Shown: positions 17,478 through 25,934, numbered from the stretch's first letter. The stretch is 64,000 nt of DNA from CAZLIC01 sp964559535 (GCA_964559535.1 CAZLIC010000015.1:1-64000), one strand, 5' to 3'. A program made the numbers and translations. Notes: generated by a model not told the origin, from the letters alone.

Positions 17478-18137
17478 TCAGACCCTCCGGGTGAGGTTAG
17501 AGAAAAAGGTGGCGAGGCGTGCGAGCCAGCCGCTGGGCGAAGTCGGCTCTGTCGGCACGGTCGGCGCCACCGACGTGCTCGTCGGGCGCAGAAATGCCAG
17601 CGCTTCGGTCTCGGTCAGTCGCCGTATCGGTCGCGAGAAATCCACCCGCCCGTTGCGGTCGACAGCCCAGACCGGGATGGTACCGGTCGGATATCGGTCA
17701 TCGCGGAACAGATCGCGCTCGGCCTCGCGCCGCGTGCGGATCGCGGCGGGCCGGAGCCAGCCCATGAACCCCTGCGCGGCGGCGGCGCGGCTGCCTGCGT
17801 TCAGGTGACGGGTCAGCGATGCCTTGGCGATCCCACCGGTGTTGTAGTGAAACGACACCAGCGCATCGAACTCGTGCGGCTCCAGCGGCACCTTCACTGC
17901 ACGCAGCACCTCCGCCTCATAGGCCACGATGTCGGTGCGGAAGAGTCGGAACGACTCTAGGATCGCGGCATCGAGATCGGCGGGCATGCCAGGCGGCATC
18001 CGTGCCGGATCGGGCGGACCGGCGGCAGCGGTATGACCGATGCCGAAGGTCCAGACGTTTTTGACATCAAGGTAGGGTCCGGGCACGAGTCCTTCGTGCC
18101 GGACGAGGGCCAACAGGCCCCGGTCGGTCATGTGCAT
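17478..18137 (-). CDS. Phage endolysin, T4-lysozyme type (GH24 muramidase)
   Basis: A 219-residue protein. The catalytic triad of T4 lysozyme (E11, D20, T26) maps onto E15 (VRHEGLVPGPYLD), D24 and T30 (WTFGIGH) with identical spacing. The GH24 fold continues to about residue 150 (DALVSFHYNTGG). The last ~60 residues are Pro/Ser/Thr-rich and end in a hydrophobic stretch that might associate with the membrane. It cuts the MurNAc-GlcNAc bond for host lysis. Its presence, with packaging and replication genes, argues for a lytic phage rather than a pure GTA. Confidence 0.9.
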   Translation of the reverse strand: MHMTDRGLLALVRHEGLVPGPYLDVKNVWTFGIGHTAAAGPPDPARMPPGMPADLDAAILESFRLFRTDIVAYEAEVLRAVKVPLEPHEFDALVSFHYNTGGIAKASLTRHLNAGSRAAAAQGFMGWLRPAAIRTRREAERDLFRDDRYPTGTIPVWAVDRNGRVDFSRPIRRLTETEALAFLRPTSTSVAPTVPTEPTSPSGWLARLATFFSNLTRRV

Positions 18138-18141
18138 GGGA

Positions 18142-18276
18142 TCACCCGAATATGGAGGAAAGGATCAGGATCAGCGCTGCGACCAGAAGGCCGATGCGCA
18201 GGCGATGGCCGAAGGTCTGAGCCGGATCGGCGGCATCGCAGCGGATGGCACGCGCAAGGCGGAGAAGCTCATGCAT
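18142..18276 (-). CDS. Small membrane protein upstream of the endolysin
   Basis: A 44-residue frame from ATG 18276: a charged N-terminus with RLARAIRC, then one helix (IGLLVAALILILSSIFG) that ends the protein. It overlaps the holin-like gene upstream by 8 bases and ends 5 bases before the endolysin gene. It is probably part of the lysis unit. Confidence 0.5.
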   Translation of the reverse strand: MHELLRLARAIRCDAADPAQTFGHRLRIGLLVAALILILSSIFG

Positions 18277-18619
18277 CGGGGGTGCCCCCCTTGCCGCTGC
18301 GCAGCCGGGCGAGGACGACCTCGATGAAGGCGGGGCCGAAGACCCCAACCAGATAGGCGGCCGAGCCCGCCGCGCCCCCGGCCGGGATCGCTTGCGATGG
18401 CAGGCTGAGCCAGGCGGTGATGACCGCCATGGACAGGCTGCCCATCCCCGCCGCGATCAGACCGCCGAGCAGGATGTGGCGCAGCGCATCGCGGAGCCGC
18501 ATCCGTGTGGTCAGCGCATTGGTCGCCCCGCCAAGCGCGCCCCAGGCGGCCAGTATCACGGCGGTGGAGGTTGCCAGATCGCGCAGGACGGCGGCAACAA
18601 AGCCGGTTTCTTCGTTCAT
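18269..18619 (-). CDS. Holin-like membrane protein
   Basis: A 116-residue protein from ATG 18619 with three hydrophobic helices: TAVILAAWGALGGATNAL, LLGGLIAAGMGSLSMAVITA and GGAAGSAAYLVGVFGPAFIE. The C-terminus is basic (LARLRSGKGG). Three-helix topology next to an endolysin fits a class I holin or the LydA-like phage holins. It overlaps the DUF2460 gene by 4 bases. The exact holin family is not certain. Confidence 0.7.
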   Translation of the reverse strand: MNEETGFVAAVLRDLATSTAVILAAWGALGGATNALTTRMRLRDALRHILLGGLIAAGMGSLSMAVITAWLSLPSQAIPAGGAAGSAAYLVGVFGPAFIEVVLARLRSGKGGTPDA

Positions 18620-19242
18620 CGCCGGATCTCCAAGAGCGGGATGGATGTGATCGACCCGAGCCGCTCGAGGTCGAGGGTGACGTCGAGCATGTCGGTGTCG
18701 AAGCGAACGGGGACGTCGAATTCGAAGCCCGCCGTGATCGCGACGCCCGCGCCGGGGGCAGTGGTGAAGGTGACGCTGCCGGTGGTGGTGTTGACGCTCC
18801 AGCCCGACATCTGCTCGACCCCATTCAGGGCGATGCGGACAGTGCCGGCCACCGGCTTGGCGATGGCACGGGTCCAACTTTGCGCGCCGGAAGTGTAGCG
18901 TTTCAGCAGGGCGAAGGTGGTGACCGCACCATTGCCGGTGCCGATGGGCTGGTCAGTCGGGGCGACCGGCTGCGACGGCAGGCAGGATTTGTAATCTGCC
19001 CAATCCTTGTAGCGAAAGCCGTGCAGGCGACCATTCCGGGCTTCGAAGAAGGCCACGACCGCCGCAAGATCGTCAGCGCGGCGGATGCCATAGGCGACAT
19101 CATAGCGGCGGCGGGAGTTGGCCCAGCTTGCGTTGCGCTCCTCATCGCCAGAGGCCAGTTCGACCACTTGCGTGCGCCGTTCCGGCCCCCCGCGCGCCCC
19201 GCGGCTGATGTTGTCGGGGAATCTGACCTCATGAAATGCCAT
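18616..19242 (-). CDS. DUF2460 tail protein (gp12-like)
   Basis: A 208-residue protein. The start FHEVRFPDNISRGARGGPER followed by RRTQVVELASGDEERNASWA is the signature of DUF2460, the distal tail/baseplate protein of GTA-like tails. A C-terminal beta domain includes FRYKDWADYK and ends with PVRFDTDMLDV. ATG 19242 shares one base with the tape-measure stop. In RcGTA this protein links tube and baseplate hub. Confidence 0.92.
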   Translation of the reverse strand: MAFHEVRFPDNISRGARGGPERRTQVVELASGDEERNASWANSRRRYDVAYGIRRADDLAAVVAFFEARNGRLHGFRYKDWADYKSCLPSQPVAPTDQPIGTGNGAVTTFALLKRYTSGAQSWTRAIAKPVAGTVRIALNGVEQMSGWSVNTTTGSVTFTTAPGAGVAITAGFEFDVPVRFDTDMLDVTLDLERLGSITSIPLLEIRR

Positions 19243-21689
19243 CACATGCCCCTCCGACCCAGCGACACGGCGCGGGCAATGTCGCTTGCGACCTGCGTGC
19301 GCGATTGTCGGAAGCTTTCGGCATCGCGGGCCATGATGGTGACGTTGACGGCGGGTGCGCTGGTCTGTCCCTGGCCATATCCAGCGGCCTCGCGGCGGGA
19401 GAGCACGCGCTCGCCACGTTGCAGGATCGCCGGAACCTCGTCGGGCTTGATCCCGGCCCATCCGCCCGCGTGCATGCGCGAGGCATTGGCGAACGCCAGC
19501 GCCGAGACCATGCGACCGGGGCCCGGCGAGCCGACAATGCCACCGGTGTGGAGGATATTGGCGAATACCCCGCCCGCACCGCCAAGCGCGCCTGACAGCG
19601 CGTTGGCGATGGGGCCGAGGATGAATGTCCGCGCCGCCAGCTTGGCCAGATCGGCGATCATCGAGGTGACCAGATCGCGGAAGTCGAGTTTGCCGGTCTT
19701 CACAAACTCACCCACGGCATTCTCGGCCGAGGTAAAGGCCCCGACCAGTGCGCTTCCAATATCACCGCCGATGTTGCGCGCCTTGGAGGCGTAATCAGCC
19801 AGCGCCGCAGTCACCGCGCCCCAGCCGGTCGCAGCCTGATCGGCCCCCTCAGCAGCGTCAGCCCCGGCATCGCGCGCTGCAGCGCCTGCATTCCCGGCAG
19901 CAGTTGCGGTGTCGTCCAGTTCGGTGTTCAGGGTATCCGCCGAACTGGCGGCATCTGCCAACGCCGCTTCGGCATCCGATCCGGTGCCAGTCACCGCGTC
20001 TCGCAGCGCCTGCCAACTGGCCAGCGGACGCCCGGCAGCATCGGCCAGCATTCCCGCCGCCTCGCGATAGCCATCGGCCCGGCCACGCGCATCATCGGCC
20101 ATCGCGCCAAGCCCGAGGTCGGGAGGCTCTAGGTAAGTCTGCGACAGCGCGGCAGAGAACGCATCGGCGGCGGCAGCGCCAGCAGCCGTCGCTGCGCCCT
20201 CGAACGGGTTGCCGATCCGCGCCAGTTCCACGGGGTCCAGTGTGCCGATCCGCACTCCGCCTTCGCCCACCGCCCAGTCCGGCAGCAAGTCCAGCGCAGC
20301 ATTCAACCCGTTGATGAAACTGTTGATGCGCGTGACGACGCCGTTCAGCATCGCCTCGACGCCCGAGATCAGGCCGTTCGCGGCCTGAAAGGCGAAATCG
20401 CCGATGGCGCCGGGCAGACTGCCCCAGATCGCGACGGCGGCATCATAAGCGCCTTGAAAAATCGCAGCCGTCCGGTCGCCAAAGCTGACGACGCCCGCGA
20501 TAGTGCCTTCGAGGGCCGATAGCCCTGCAGCCTTCAGCCCCTCCCAGCCCGCAGCCATGTTGGCGAATGCAGCGTCGAGCGCCAGGCCGATGCGCGACCA
20601 GATCTCCGATGCGAGATCGCCCAGCAGCCGGAATGCCTCGCCGACACCACCCACACGGGTGACAAGTTGCGAGAACAGATAGACCAGCTCGCCCGCGCCA
20701 ACGATCAGCGCGCCGATGCCGGTGCGGATCAGCGCCCCGCGCAGGAATACGAGTGCGGTAGCGAGGCCACGCACCGACAACGCGGCAACGACCAAGCCAG
20801 CCACCCAACGGCCCGCCATGAAGGCCGCGAAGGTAGCCGCATAGGTGGCAAGCCGTGCGAGGTTGTCGAAGACGGCAGTGATTGCGCCGCCGATGGGCCC
20901 GGTGCCGCGCGCCATATCGGCAAGAGCGTTCGCCACGGTTTCCAGCGCTGGGGCGACGGCGGCGGTCAGGCGGTTGGTGAGGCCGAGCCAGATCAGGCTC
21001 AGCTTGGCGATAGCATCGCCAGTGCGTTCGATCTGCGCCGCGTCGGCCGCGCTGACCGCCACCCCGAAATCCTGCACATCCTGCGCCGCCTCACGCAAGG
21101 CGGCGGCGTCGATGCGCAGGAAGGCCAGTGCGGCCCTGTCACCGAAGAGGTCGGAGGCCACGGCGGCGCGTTCGGCCTCGGGGACATAGCGGGCCAGTGC
21201 CTCCTGAATGGCGACGATGCGCTGATCGAGCGGCAACGCTTGCAGTTCAGCGGCGGTCAGGTTCAGCCGCTGCAAGGCACCAGCGGCCGAACCCGATCCA
21301 GCGGCCGCTTCCGACAACCGCGTGGTCAGCTTCTTCGTGGCCTGTTCGATCTCGCCCATCGAGACACCGGCCAGCTCCCCGGCCCATGTCAGCACTTGCA
21401 GGCTTTCGACTGTGGTGCGGAGCGAGGCCGCCATGTCGGCCTGAGCACCGATGACATCGAGCCCCGAGCGGACCATAGCCACGCCAGCAGCGGCCGCAGC
21501 CGCCGTCACCGCCGCAAGCGCAATCCCAGCCTTGCGGGCGAAGCTGCCAAGCCGGGCATTGGCCAGTTCCATCTCCGACGACAGGCGGCCAAACCCGCGC
21601 GTGCCTGCCTCACCGATGCCTTCCAGCTCGGCCCGGACCTGACGGCCGCCCTCCGCGACCAGCCGGACAGAGACCCTCTTCTCAGCCAT
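19242..21689 (-). CDS. Tail tape-measure protein
   Basis: An 815-residue protein rich in Ala and Gly, with an N-terminal coiled region, several hydrophobic helices (for example GLATALVFLRGALIRTGIGA) and a C-terminal module FVKTGKLDFRDLVTSMIADL that is typical of lambda-type tape measures. It sets tail length and is threaded through the tube. For a siphophage this length would suggest a fairly short tail, similar to GTAs. It follows the chaperone reading frames with an 8-base overlap. Confidence 0.93.
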   Translation of the reverse strand: MAEKRVSVRLVAEGGRQVRAELEGIGEAGTRGFGRLSSEMELANARLGSFARKAGIALAAVTAAAAAAGVAMVRSGLDVIGAQADMAASLRTTVESLQVLTWAGELAGVSMGEIEQATKKLTTRLSEAAAGSGSAAGALQRLNLTAAELQALPLDQRIVAIQEALARYVPEAERAAVASDLFGDRAALAFLRIDAAALREAAQDVQDFGVAVSAADAAQIERTGDAIAKLSLIWLGLTNRLTAAVAPALETVANALADMARGTGPIGGAITAVFDNLARLATYAATFAAFMAGRWVAGLVVAALSVRGLATALVFLRGALIRTGIGALIVGAGELVYLFSQLVTRVGGVGEAFRLLGDLASEIWSRIGLALDAAFANMAAGWEGLKAAGLSALEGTIAGVVSFGDRTAAIFQGAYDAAVAIWGSLPGAIGDFAFQAANGLISGVEAMLNGVVTRINSFINGLNAALDLLPDWAVGEGGVRIGTLDPVELARIGNPFEGAATAAGAAAADAFSAALSQTYLEPPDLGLGAMADDARGRADGYREAAGMLADAAGRPLASWQALRDAVTGTGSDAEAALADAASSADTLNTELDDTATAAGNAGAAARDAGADAAEGADQAATGWGAVTAALADYASKARNIGGDIGSALVGAFTSAENAVGEFVKTGKLDFRDLVTSMIADLAKLAARTFILGPIANALSGALGGAGGVFANILHTGGIVGSPGPGRMVSALAFANASRMHAGGWAGIKPDEVPAILQRGERVLSRREAAGYGQGQTSAPAVNVTIMARDAESFRQSRTQVASDIARAVSLGRRGM

Positions 21690-22002
21690 GTCCCTCTCCG
21701 ATCTGTTCGTTGAGCTTGCGCACCATCACCGCCTCGATCTCCGGCAGCAGTTCGGCGGCGATCAGGGCGTCGATCCCGAGGGCGTTCGCCATCGCTATCG
21801 CCGCTCCCATGTCCCAGCCAAGCACCGCGCCGGGGATCACCCGCAGCTGGCCCCCAAGTCGGCCGACCAGATCCCAGACCTGCCAGCCGTCTTGCGTTTG
21901 CGGGCGGTTCAGTCTTGCGGGGCAGTCGGGGCAGCGCCCTTGGCAGGCCGCGCAGTAGCGGTCGCCCCCGCCGAAAGACCATTCGGCAAGGGCGCGGAGA
22001 CG
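21682..22002 (-). CDS. Tail chaperone extension (gpT-like) reached by -1 frameshift
   Basis: This frame opens inside the gpG-like gene and continues to TGA at 21682-21684 (106 codons). It has no ATG in its first half. It carries a CxxC-x3-CxxC knuckle (YCAACQGRCPDCPARLNRP) and a helical C-terminal part (GAAIAMANALGIDALIAAEL), similar to the small protein encoded between the chaperone and tape-measure genes in GTA-type clusters. It is exactly in the -1 frame relative to gpG at an A AAA AAC heptamer. It is therefore best explained as the T part of a G-T fusion, as in lambda. Confidence 0.65.
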   Translation of the reverse strand, partial: RLRALAEWSFGGGDRYCAACQGRCPDCPARLNRPQTQDGWQVWDLVGRLGGQLRVIPGAVLGWDMGAAIAMANALGIDALIAAELLPEIEAVMVRKLNEQIGEGHG

Positions 22003-22346
22003 TTTTTTTCCGCGTCCAGGATCAGGCCCTTGGCGACGTACTGGGTCTGGAACGCTTCGAAGACCGGCCAGATTTCCAGAAGGGCGTCGATGCCTTCCGG
22101 TGAAACCGGGACGGAATCCCCTGCATCATCGCCGACCCCCTCCCAATCCAGCACCGCACGGCGGGCGACGGCCTTGGCCATGGCGAGCGCCAGTCCCTCT
22201 TGGGTCGCCGTATCGGACAATGCGTCGATGGCTGGGTCGGCCCTCGCGGAGACCATCAGCGCGGTTGTCAGGGGGGCTACCTGAAGGCGAAGGCCGGGGG
22301 CGAGGGTCAGCCAAGCAGGGGCTGCGGTCAGGTTCAGTCTGATCAT
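21909..22346 (-). CDS. Tail assembly chaperone (gpG-like)
   Basis: A 145-residue protein. Its helical core (for example AIDALSDTATQEGLALAMAK, PEGIDALLEIWPVFEAFQTQ) and its position between tail tube and tape measure match the small tail chaperones of long-tailed phages. The last ~30 residues are Ala/Pro-rich, low complexity, and follow a slippery heptamer. The frame used by most ribosomes ends at 21909, and a minority would shift to the extension. It probably coats the tape measure during tail assembly and is absent from the virion. Confidence 0.8.
   Translation of the reverse strand: MIRLNLTAAPAWLTLAPGLRLQVAPLTTALMVSARADPAIDALSDTATQEGLALAMAKAVARRAVLDWEGVGDDAGDSVPVSPEGIDALLEIWPVFEAFQTQYVAKGLILDAEKNVSAPLPNGLSAGATATARPAKGAAPTAPQD
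22002..22008 (-). promoter_or_regulatory. Predicted -1 ribosomal frameshift site (A AAA AAC)
   Basis: On the minus strand the gpG codons read GAA AAA AAC GTC, which places a canonical X XXY YYZ heptamer in the right phase. After slippage, ribosomes would read CGT CTC CGC and enter the extension frame, ending at 21682. The product would be about 221 residues against 145 for gpG alone. Confidence 0.6.
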
Positions 22347-22348
22347 GT

Positions 22349-23287
22349 TCAGTAGCTCACTACGGTGTTGACGAGGACGGCGGTGCACATGCGGGCGGGG
22401 CTGACGGCCTTGGCGGCCTGCCAGTCGAAGGTGGCCTGGATGCCCTGCGGGCCCGGGATCTCGATCCGGGGGCGCGGCAGGTAGACGGCATGGGCGGTGA
22501 AGGTGAAGCTGGCGTTGGCGCCGAGGCTCCAGGCAAAGACCAACTCGCAGGGCGTCCCGTCGATGGCCTGCGTGATCAGCGAGGTGTCGGCAAAGCGCAC
22601 CTCCACCCGACCGGTCAGCGCGGCCATGCCGGGGTCTGCTCCCTCGATGCGGCCGTCCGAGCGGATGGTCTCGATCCGGTCGAGGCCGTTGGAATAGGTG
22701 ACCTCGGCCGAAATGACGTTGCCGAGCGGAGAGCCGTTGCGGGTGATCGCCCCGTTGAAATGCCCGAACCGCTGCAGCGCCAGCGAGGTGGGCGTGCCAG
22801 CGGCCGTGGTCGCCGCGACGCTTTCGCCTTGCGCCACCAGCCGGGCGGTGGCTGTCAGCAGCCCCGACCGCGCCATCTGCCACGACAGCTGATCGCAGAC
22901 GCAACCGGTGTACATCGCATATCGCGGCACCTCGGGCATCGCCGTCTCGATGGCCATGCTCGGAAGCGTCCAGTTTCCGGACTGGAAGGTATGGGTCTTG
23001 GGAGTGGTGCCGGTGGTCGTGGGCCCCCCGAAGGCCGCCTTCAGCCAGAGGCCGAGGTTCTCGACATCGATCGGCACCACGACATCACCATCGGCGGTGA
23101 CCGCGTCCTTGATCGGGGCCAGCGGGTCGCGCCCCTGGCCCAGCAGTTCCGAGGCGATCAGCGGCTGTTCAGAGCCGAGCGTGGTGCTGGCAAACGGCAC
23201 CGTGCGGTAGCCCGTGGCGGGCGCGGTGCCATAGACGGATTCGAACGCAAGCGCCATCTGCGCCCGCGCCCCATGGGCTCGTGCCAT
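22349..23287 (-). CDS. Major tail tube protein
   Basis: A 312-residue, beta-rich protein from ATG 23287. Family-type segments include LAFESVYGTAPATGYRTVPF near the start and GVEALLG-like substitutes such as TYSNGLDRIETIRSDGRIEG in the middle. In late operons of this type the gene immediately before the chaperone encodes the tube subunit. It has no cleavage signal. Hexameric rings of this protein form the DNA conduit. The family assignment comes from order and general features. Confidence 0.82.
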   Translation of the reverse strand: MARAHGARAQMALAFESVYGTAPATGYRTVPFASTTLGSEQPLIASELLGQGRDPLAPIKDAVTADGDVVVPIDVENLGLWLKAAFGGPTTTGTTPKTHTFQSGNWTLPSMAIETAMPEVPRYAMYTGCVCDQLSWQMARSGLLTATARLVAQGESVAATTAAGTPTSLALQRFGHFNGAITRNGSPLGNVISAEVTYSNGLDRIETIRSDGRIEGADPGMAALTGRVEVRFADTSLITQAIDGTPCELVFAWSLGANASFTFTAHAVYLPRPRIEIPGPQGIQATFDWQAAKAVSPARMCTAVLVNTVVSY

Positions 23288-23311
23288 CGTGTTCTCCTAT
23301 CGTGATTGGGG

Positions 23312-23728
23312 TCAGGCCAGAGGGTCGGCCGTGGAATAGTGCAAAATGACCTGGATCACCGCCGCCTTCAAACCGGCAGCGCCTTCGACGGCCAGATCGA
23401 CCGGACGCGGCGCTTCCGCCTCGAACCAGTCGCAGAGTCCGCCCAGCGTGCGGTCGCCAGCAATCAACGCGCCGATGCTGGCGCAAAGCGTGTCGAAGGT
23501 GGCATCACGAGCGGCACCCTGCACGACTGCCTCGATCTCGGCCCGGTGCTGGTAATGGTAGCGCAGCGGCGACAGCGTGACCTCGGGCTCACCCGGCTCT
23601 CCGTCCCGCAGGATCAGCAGGCCAGCGGCGGGCACGCGCTCGGGCAGCACGTCACCGCGCAGGGCGGTCGCAGGCAGCGCCGATAGCCGCGCGTGCAGCA
23701 CGGCGAGGACGGTTTCTCTTGCTGACAT
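23312..23728 (-). CDS. Tail terminator (gp8-like)
   Basis: A 138-residue alpha/beta protein. Features are ALRGDVLPERVPAAGLLILR, then RYHYQHRAEIEAVVQG, which match the small tail-completion proteins that are often mis-annotated as acyl-CoA transferase-like in this position. It precedes the tube gene by 24 bases. It is expected to cap the tail and bind the head-tail adaptor. Confidence 0.72.
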   Translation of the reverse strand: MSARETVLAVLHARLSALPATALRGDVLPERVPAAGLLILRDGEPGEPEVTLSPLRYHYQHRAEIEAVVQGAARDATFDTLCASIGALIAGDRTLGGLCDWFEAEAPRPVDLAVEGAAGLKAAVIQVILHYSTADPLA

Positions 23729-23839
23729 TACGCGATTGCCTTTGGAAATCGATCACAGAACAGTCGCGTTGGGCACAAAAGCACCTCGCAGAGATGGCAC
23801 CCTCCCGTATTGGCGGGTAGAACTTGAACCACTACCTTA

Positions 23840-24556
23840 ATGGGAAACATCATGATCTCGGATCGATTTGAGGACTTCGCCCAATCTTTGCGGGTATTCA
23901 TCGAGCAGAAGTACAGGTTTCGGGAGCTGTTTCTGATCGATGCAGGAGAAGCGATCGGAAACGTCGAACTGGCATGCAAGAGCATGCTCGACACTTTTTC
24001 GAGCTTGTACGATGCATCTCGGGAAACTCCGGGAGTCGATTTCGACTTCTATGCAAATCCGCTTTGCTGCTGTGTGCTTGCCTACAGAAACGCGAAACAC
24101 CACAACAACGCACATGGCATCCGAAGTGTGCATCGTTACGCCCAACGTAACGAGCCTGAGGACTTGCTCTTGGTAGACTTCCCAGCTGGCGCAGGTGAGG
24201 AAGGTGGTGGGTTCATAGACCACTACGCGTCTTGGGGCGACTTCTCGGCATTGCTAGATATGCCCAGGGACCAAAGTCGCCTGCGCGCAAATGCACGGGA
24301 GCTAATTAGAGGTCGTATCTTTGCGGGAGAGTTCGAGCGGTTTGCCGAGCAAGATGCTGTTCCAAGGCATCGGATTTTTATCAATACGATTCCGGTCATC
24401 ATTGGTGCTGGAACTGAGTTTATCCCGCAACTAAAGCCACATATCCAGCCGCACAGTACCGAAGCAGAACACTTCTTGTGGCATTTTGAGAACGTGGAGC
24501 AGGCCGACTTCAGCAGGCCCGAATACCTTGAGTTATCCAGCAAAGTCTTCGGGTAG
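23840..24556 (+). CDS. Unknown protein with a HEPN-like RNxxxH motif, inserted in the tail operon
   Basis: A 238-residue protein (possible alternative ATG at 23852), transcribed opposite to the surrounding late genes and in visibly more AT-rich DNA. Helical N-terminal half, then AYRNAKHHNNAHGIR: R83-N84-x3-H88 fits the RNxxxH active-site motif of HEPN ribonucleases, with a preceding helix containing CCC. The C-terminal half has alternating hydrophobic strands (IFINTIPVIIGAGTEF). I do not recognise the family. As an isolated gene in reverse orientation it looks like a moron, a gene expressed from the prophage, and may act in exclusion or abortive infection. Confidence 0.65.
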   Translation: MGNIMISDRFEDFAQSLRVFIEQKYRFRELFLIDAGEAIGNVELACKSMLDTFSSLYDASRETPGVDFDFYANPLCCCVLAYRNAKHHNNAHGIRSVHRYAQRNEPEDLLLVDFPAGAGEEGGGFIDHYASWGDFSALLDMPRDQSRLRANARELIRGRIFAGEFERFAEQDAVPRHRIFINTIPVIIGAGTEFIPQLKPHIQPHSTEAEHFLWHFENVEQADFSRPEYLELSSKVFG

Positions 24557-24590
24557 ATGCTCCACTAAACCATTGAAATTCGTGTTCTTC

Positions 24591-25217
24591 CTAACGCCCC
24601 TCCACCCAGTTCGCTACGATTAGGCCCGGCACACCGTCCACCGCCCGCTCTGCATCCCTTGCCAGATCCAACCGCTTCGGCAGCTTTACCTGCGGCACCA
24701 GCAGGAAGATCGGTGCGGTGACGACACCACGGCCGGTTTTCGACCGGGACGCCACGGCGCGACCCTTGGTGTTCAGTCGCCCTTCGGCCACCAGCAGGCT
24801 CGGTCCCCGGCGGCGATAGATGAACCGCAGTCGCAGGCCGGTGCGGCGTTCCCATTCTCCGGGGGTGATCCTGCCGCCTCGGGTGGATTTGCCTGCTGCT
24901 GGCGTGGGGATCGCCAGCTAGAACCCGTTTTTCGAGCGGATAAGCGGGCCGGTGTCATGCGTGCCGATGATCACCGGGGCGTTCGACCAAACCAGCGCCG
25001 CCGCGTTCAGGCTTTCGCCGGACTTCGGGAAACTGGCGGAGCGGATCGAGTTGGCGAGGCGCGTGCCCAGCCCCGCGCCGGTGATCTGGGTGCGCCAAGC
25101 GGATTTCAGTCCGGTACCAGCCTCGCGCATGGTGGCAGTGACAGCGCGTTCCCCCGCCACGACCTCGGCCGCCATCAGGGCGACGATGTCGGAATCGATG
25201 GCAAGTTTCAGTTTCAC
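24591..25217 (-). pseudogene. DUF6441 phage tail protein interrupted by an in-frame TAG
   Basis: The gene starts at GTG 25217 (GTGA overlap with the adaptor gene) with VKLKLAIDSDIVALMAAEVV and reads family-like to IRSKNGF, where a TAG (24918-24920) interrupts. The same frame continues without any further disruption through LAIPTPAAGKSTRGGRITPG to PGLIVANWVEGR and TAG at 24591. Relatives that I recall have Trp at the stop position, so TGG to TAG is the simplest explanation. Translation would yield 99 of about 208 residues. Unless suppressed, this minor tail protein is lost. Confidence 0.8.
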
Positions 25218-25525
25218 GCTGGCCTCAGGTCGACAGTCCAGACCAGCCGCTCGCGATCACGGACTGGCTCGCCCTGAATGAGGAATGCCTCGGCGTCGAT
25301 CCCAATCCGATCACCGGGGCGAGGGTTTGGCACCTCGGCCACGCGCAGGTCGACGCGCGTGGTTTCGGACCAGAGCCGGGCATCGCCGAAGTCGGTAACG
25401 GCATCGGCAAGCCGCGCGACGACGCGCACCAATACCGGCGCGCCGCCATCGGCGATGTAGACCGCGTCCCGCCCCATATTCGGATCGGCGAAAAGCGCGT
25501 TGACGGCAGCGGCGAAGGCGGACAT
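25214..25525 (-). CDS. Head-tail adaptor/completion protein
   Basis: A 103-residue beta-rich protein from ATG 25525: AVNALFADPNMGRDAVYIAD and later PRPGDRIGIDAEAFLIQGEP. Size and fold pattern fit head-completion proteins of the lambda FII or ATP-binding-sugar-transporter-like type found between decoration and tail genes in this operon type. It overlaps DUF2190 by 1 base and the DUF6441 gene by 4. Confidence 0.72.
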   Translation of the reverse strand: MSAFAAAVNALFADPNMGRDAVYIADGGAPVLVRVVARLADAVTDFGDARLWSETTRVDLRVAEVPNPRPGDRIGIDAEAFLIQGEPVRDRERLVWTVDLRPA

Positions 25526-25860
25526 CAGAACGCGCCGTTCAGCCGCACCCGACCAATCAGATCGGTGGCCCCGCCTGCCACAGCCTCGGTCGCCACGCCG
25601 ATCAGCGTGTTTGAGGTCAGGGTCTTGGTCGTGTTCTTCGCCGTGTTGTCCCAGTAGATCTTGTCGCCAGCGGCCCATGCCTGCGAGGCGACCTTCTTCA
25701 GATCGTAGACGCCCTCGACCGCGGTCTCGACCGCTTCGCCAAGGGCGGCGGTGCCAGAAGCGACGCCGAAGATGGCACCGACGAGGAGGCCATCGCCTGA
25801 TGCTACGGCGTAGGGCGCGGTCAGGGTGATAATATTGCCGGGCTGGACGTAGTTTTTCAT
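25525..25860 (-). CDS. DUF2190 capsid decoration protein
   Basis: A 111-residue protein. NYVQPGNIITLTAPYAVASG is the DUF2190 signature, followed by GDGLLVGAIFGVA and AGDKIYWDNTAKN. DUF2190 members are lambda gpD-like cement proteins that stabilise the expanded capsid. The gene sits directly after the capsid gene, as usual. Confidence 0.88.
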   Translation of the reverse strand: MKNYVQPGNIITLTAPYAVASGDGLLVGAIFGVASGTAALGEAVETAVEGVYDLKKVASQAWAAGDKIYWDNTAKNTTKTLTSNTLIGVATEAVAGGATDLIGRVRLNGAF

Positions 25861-25934
25861 GGTGGGGATCCTTGTGGAAAGACGATGGGCGGCCCGTCAG
25901 GACCGCCCGCGTGCCGGGGTTCAGGATAGGGGCG

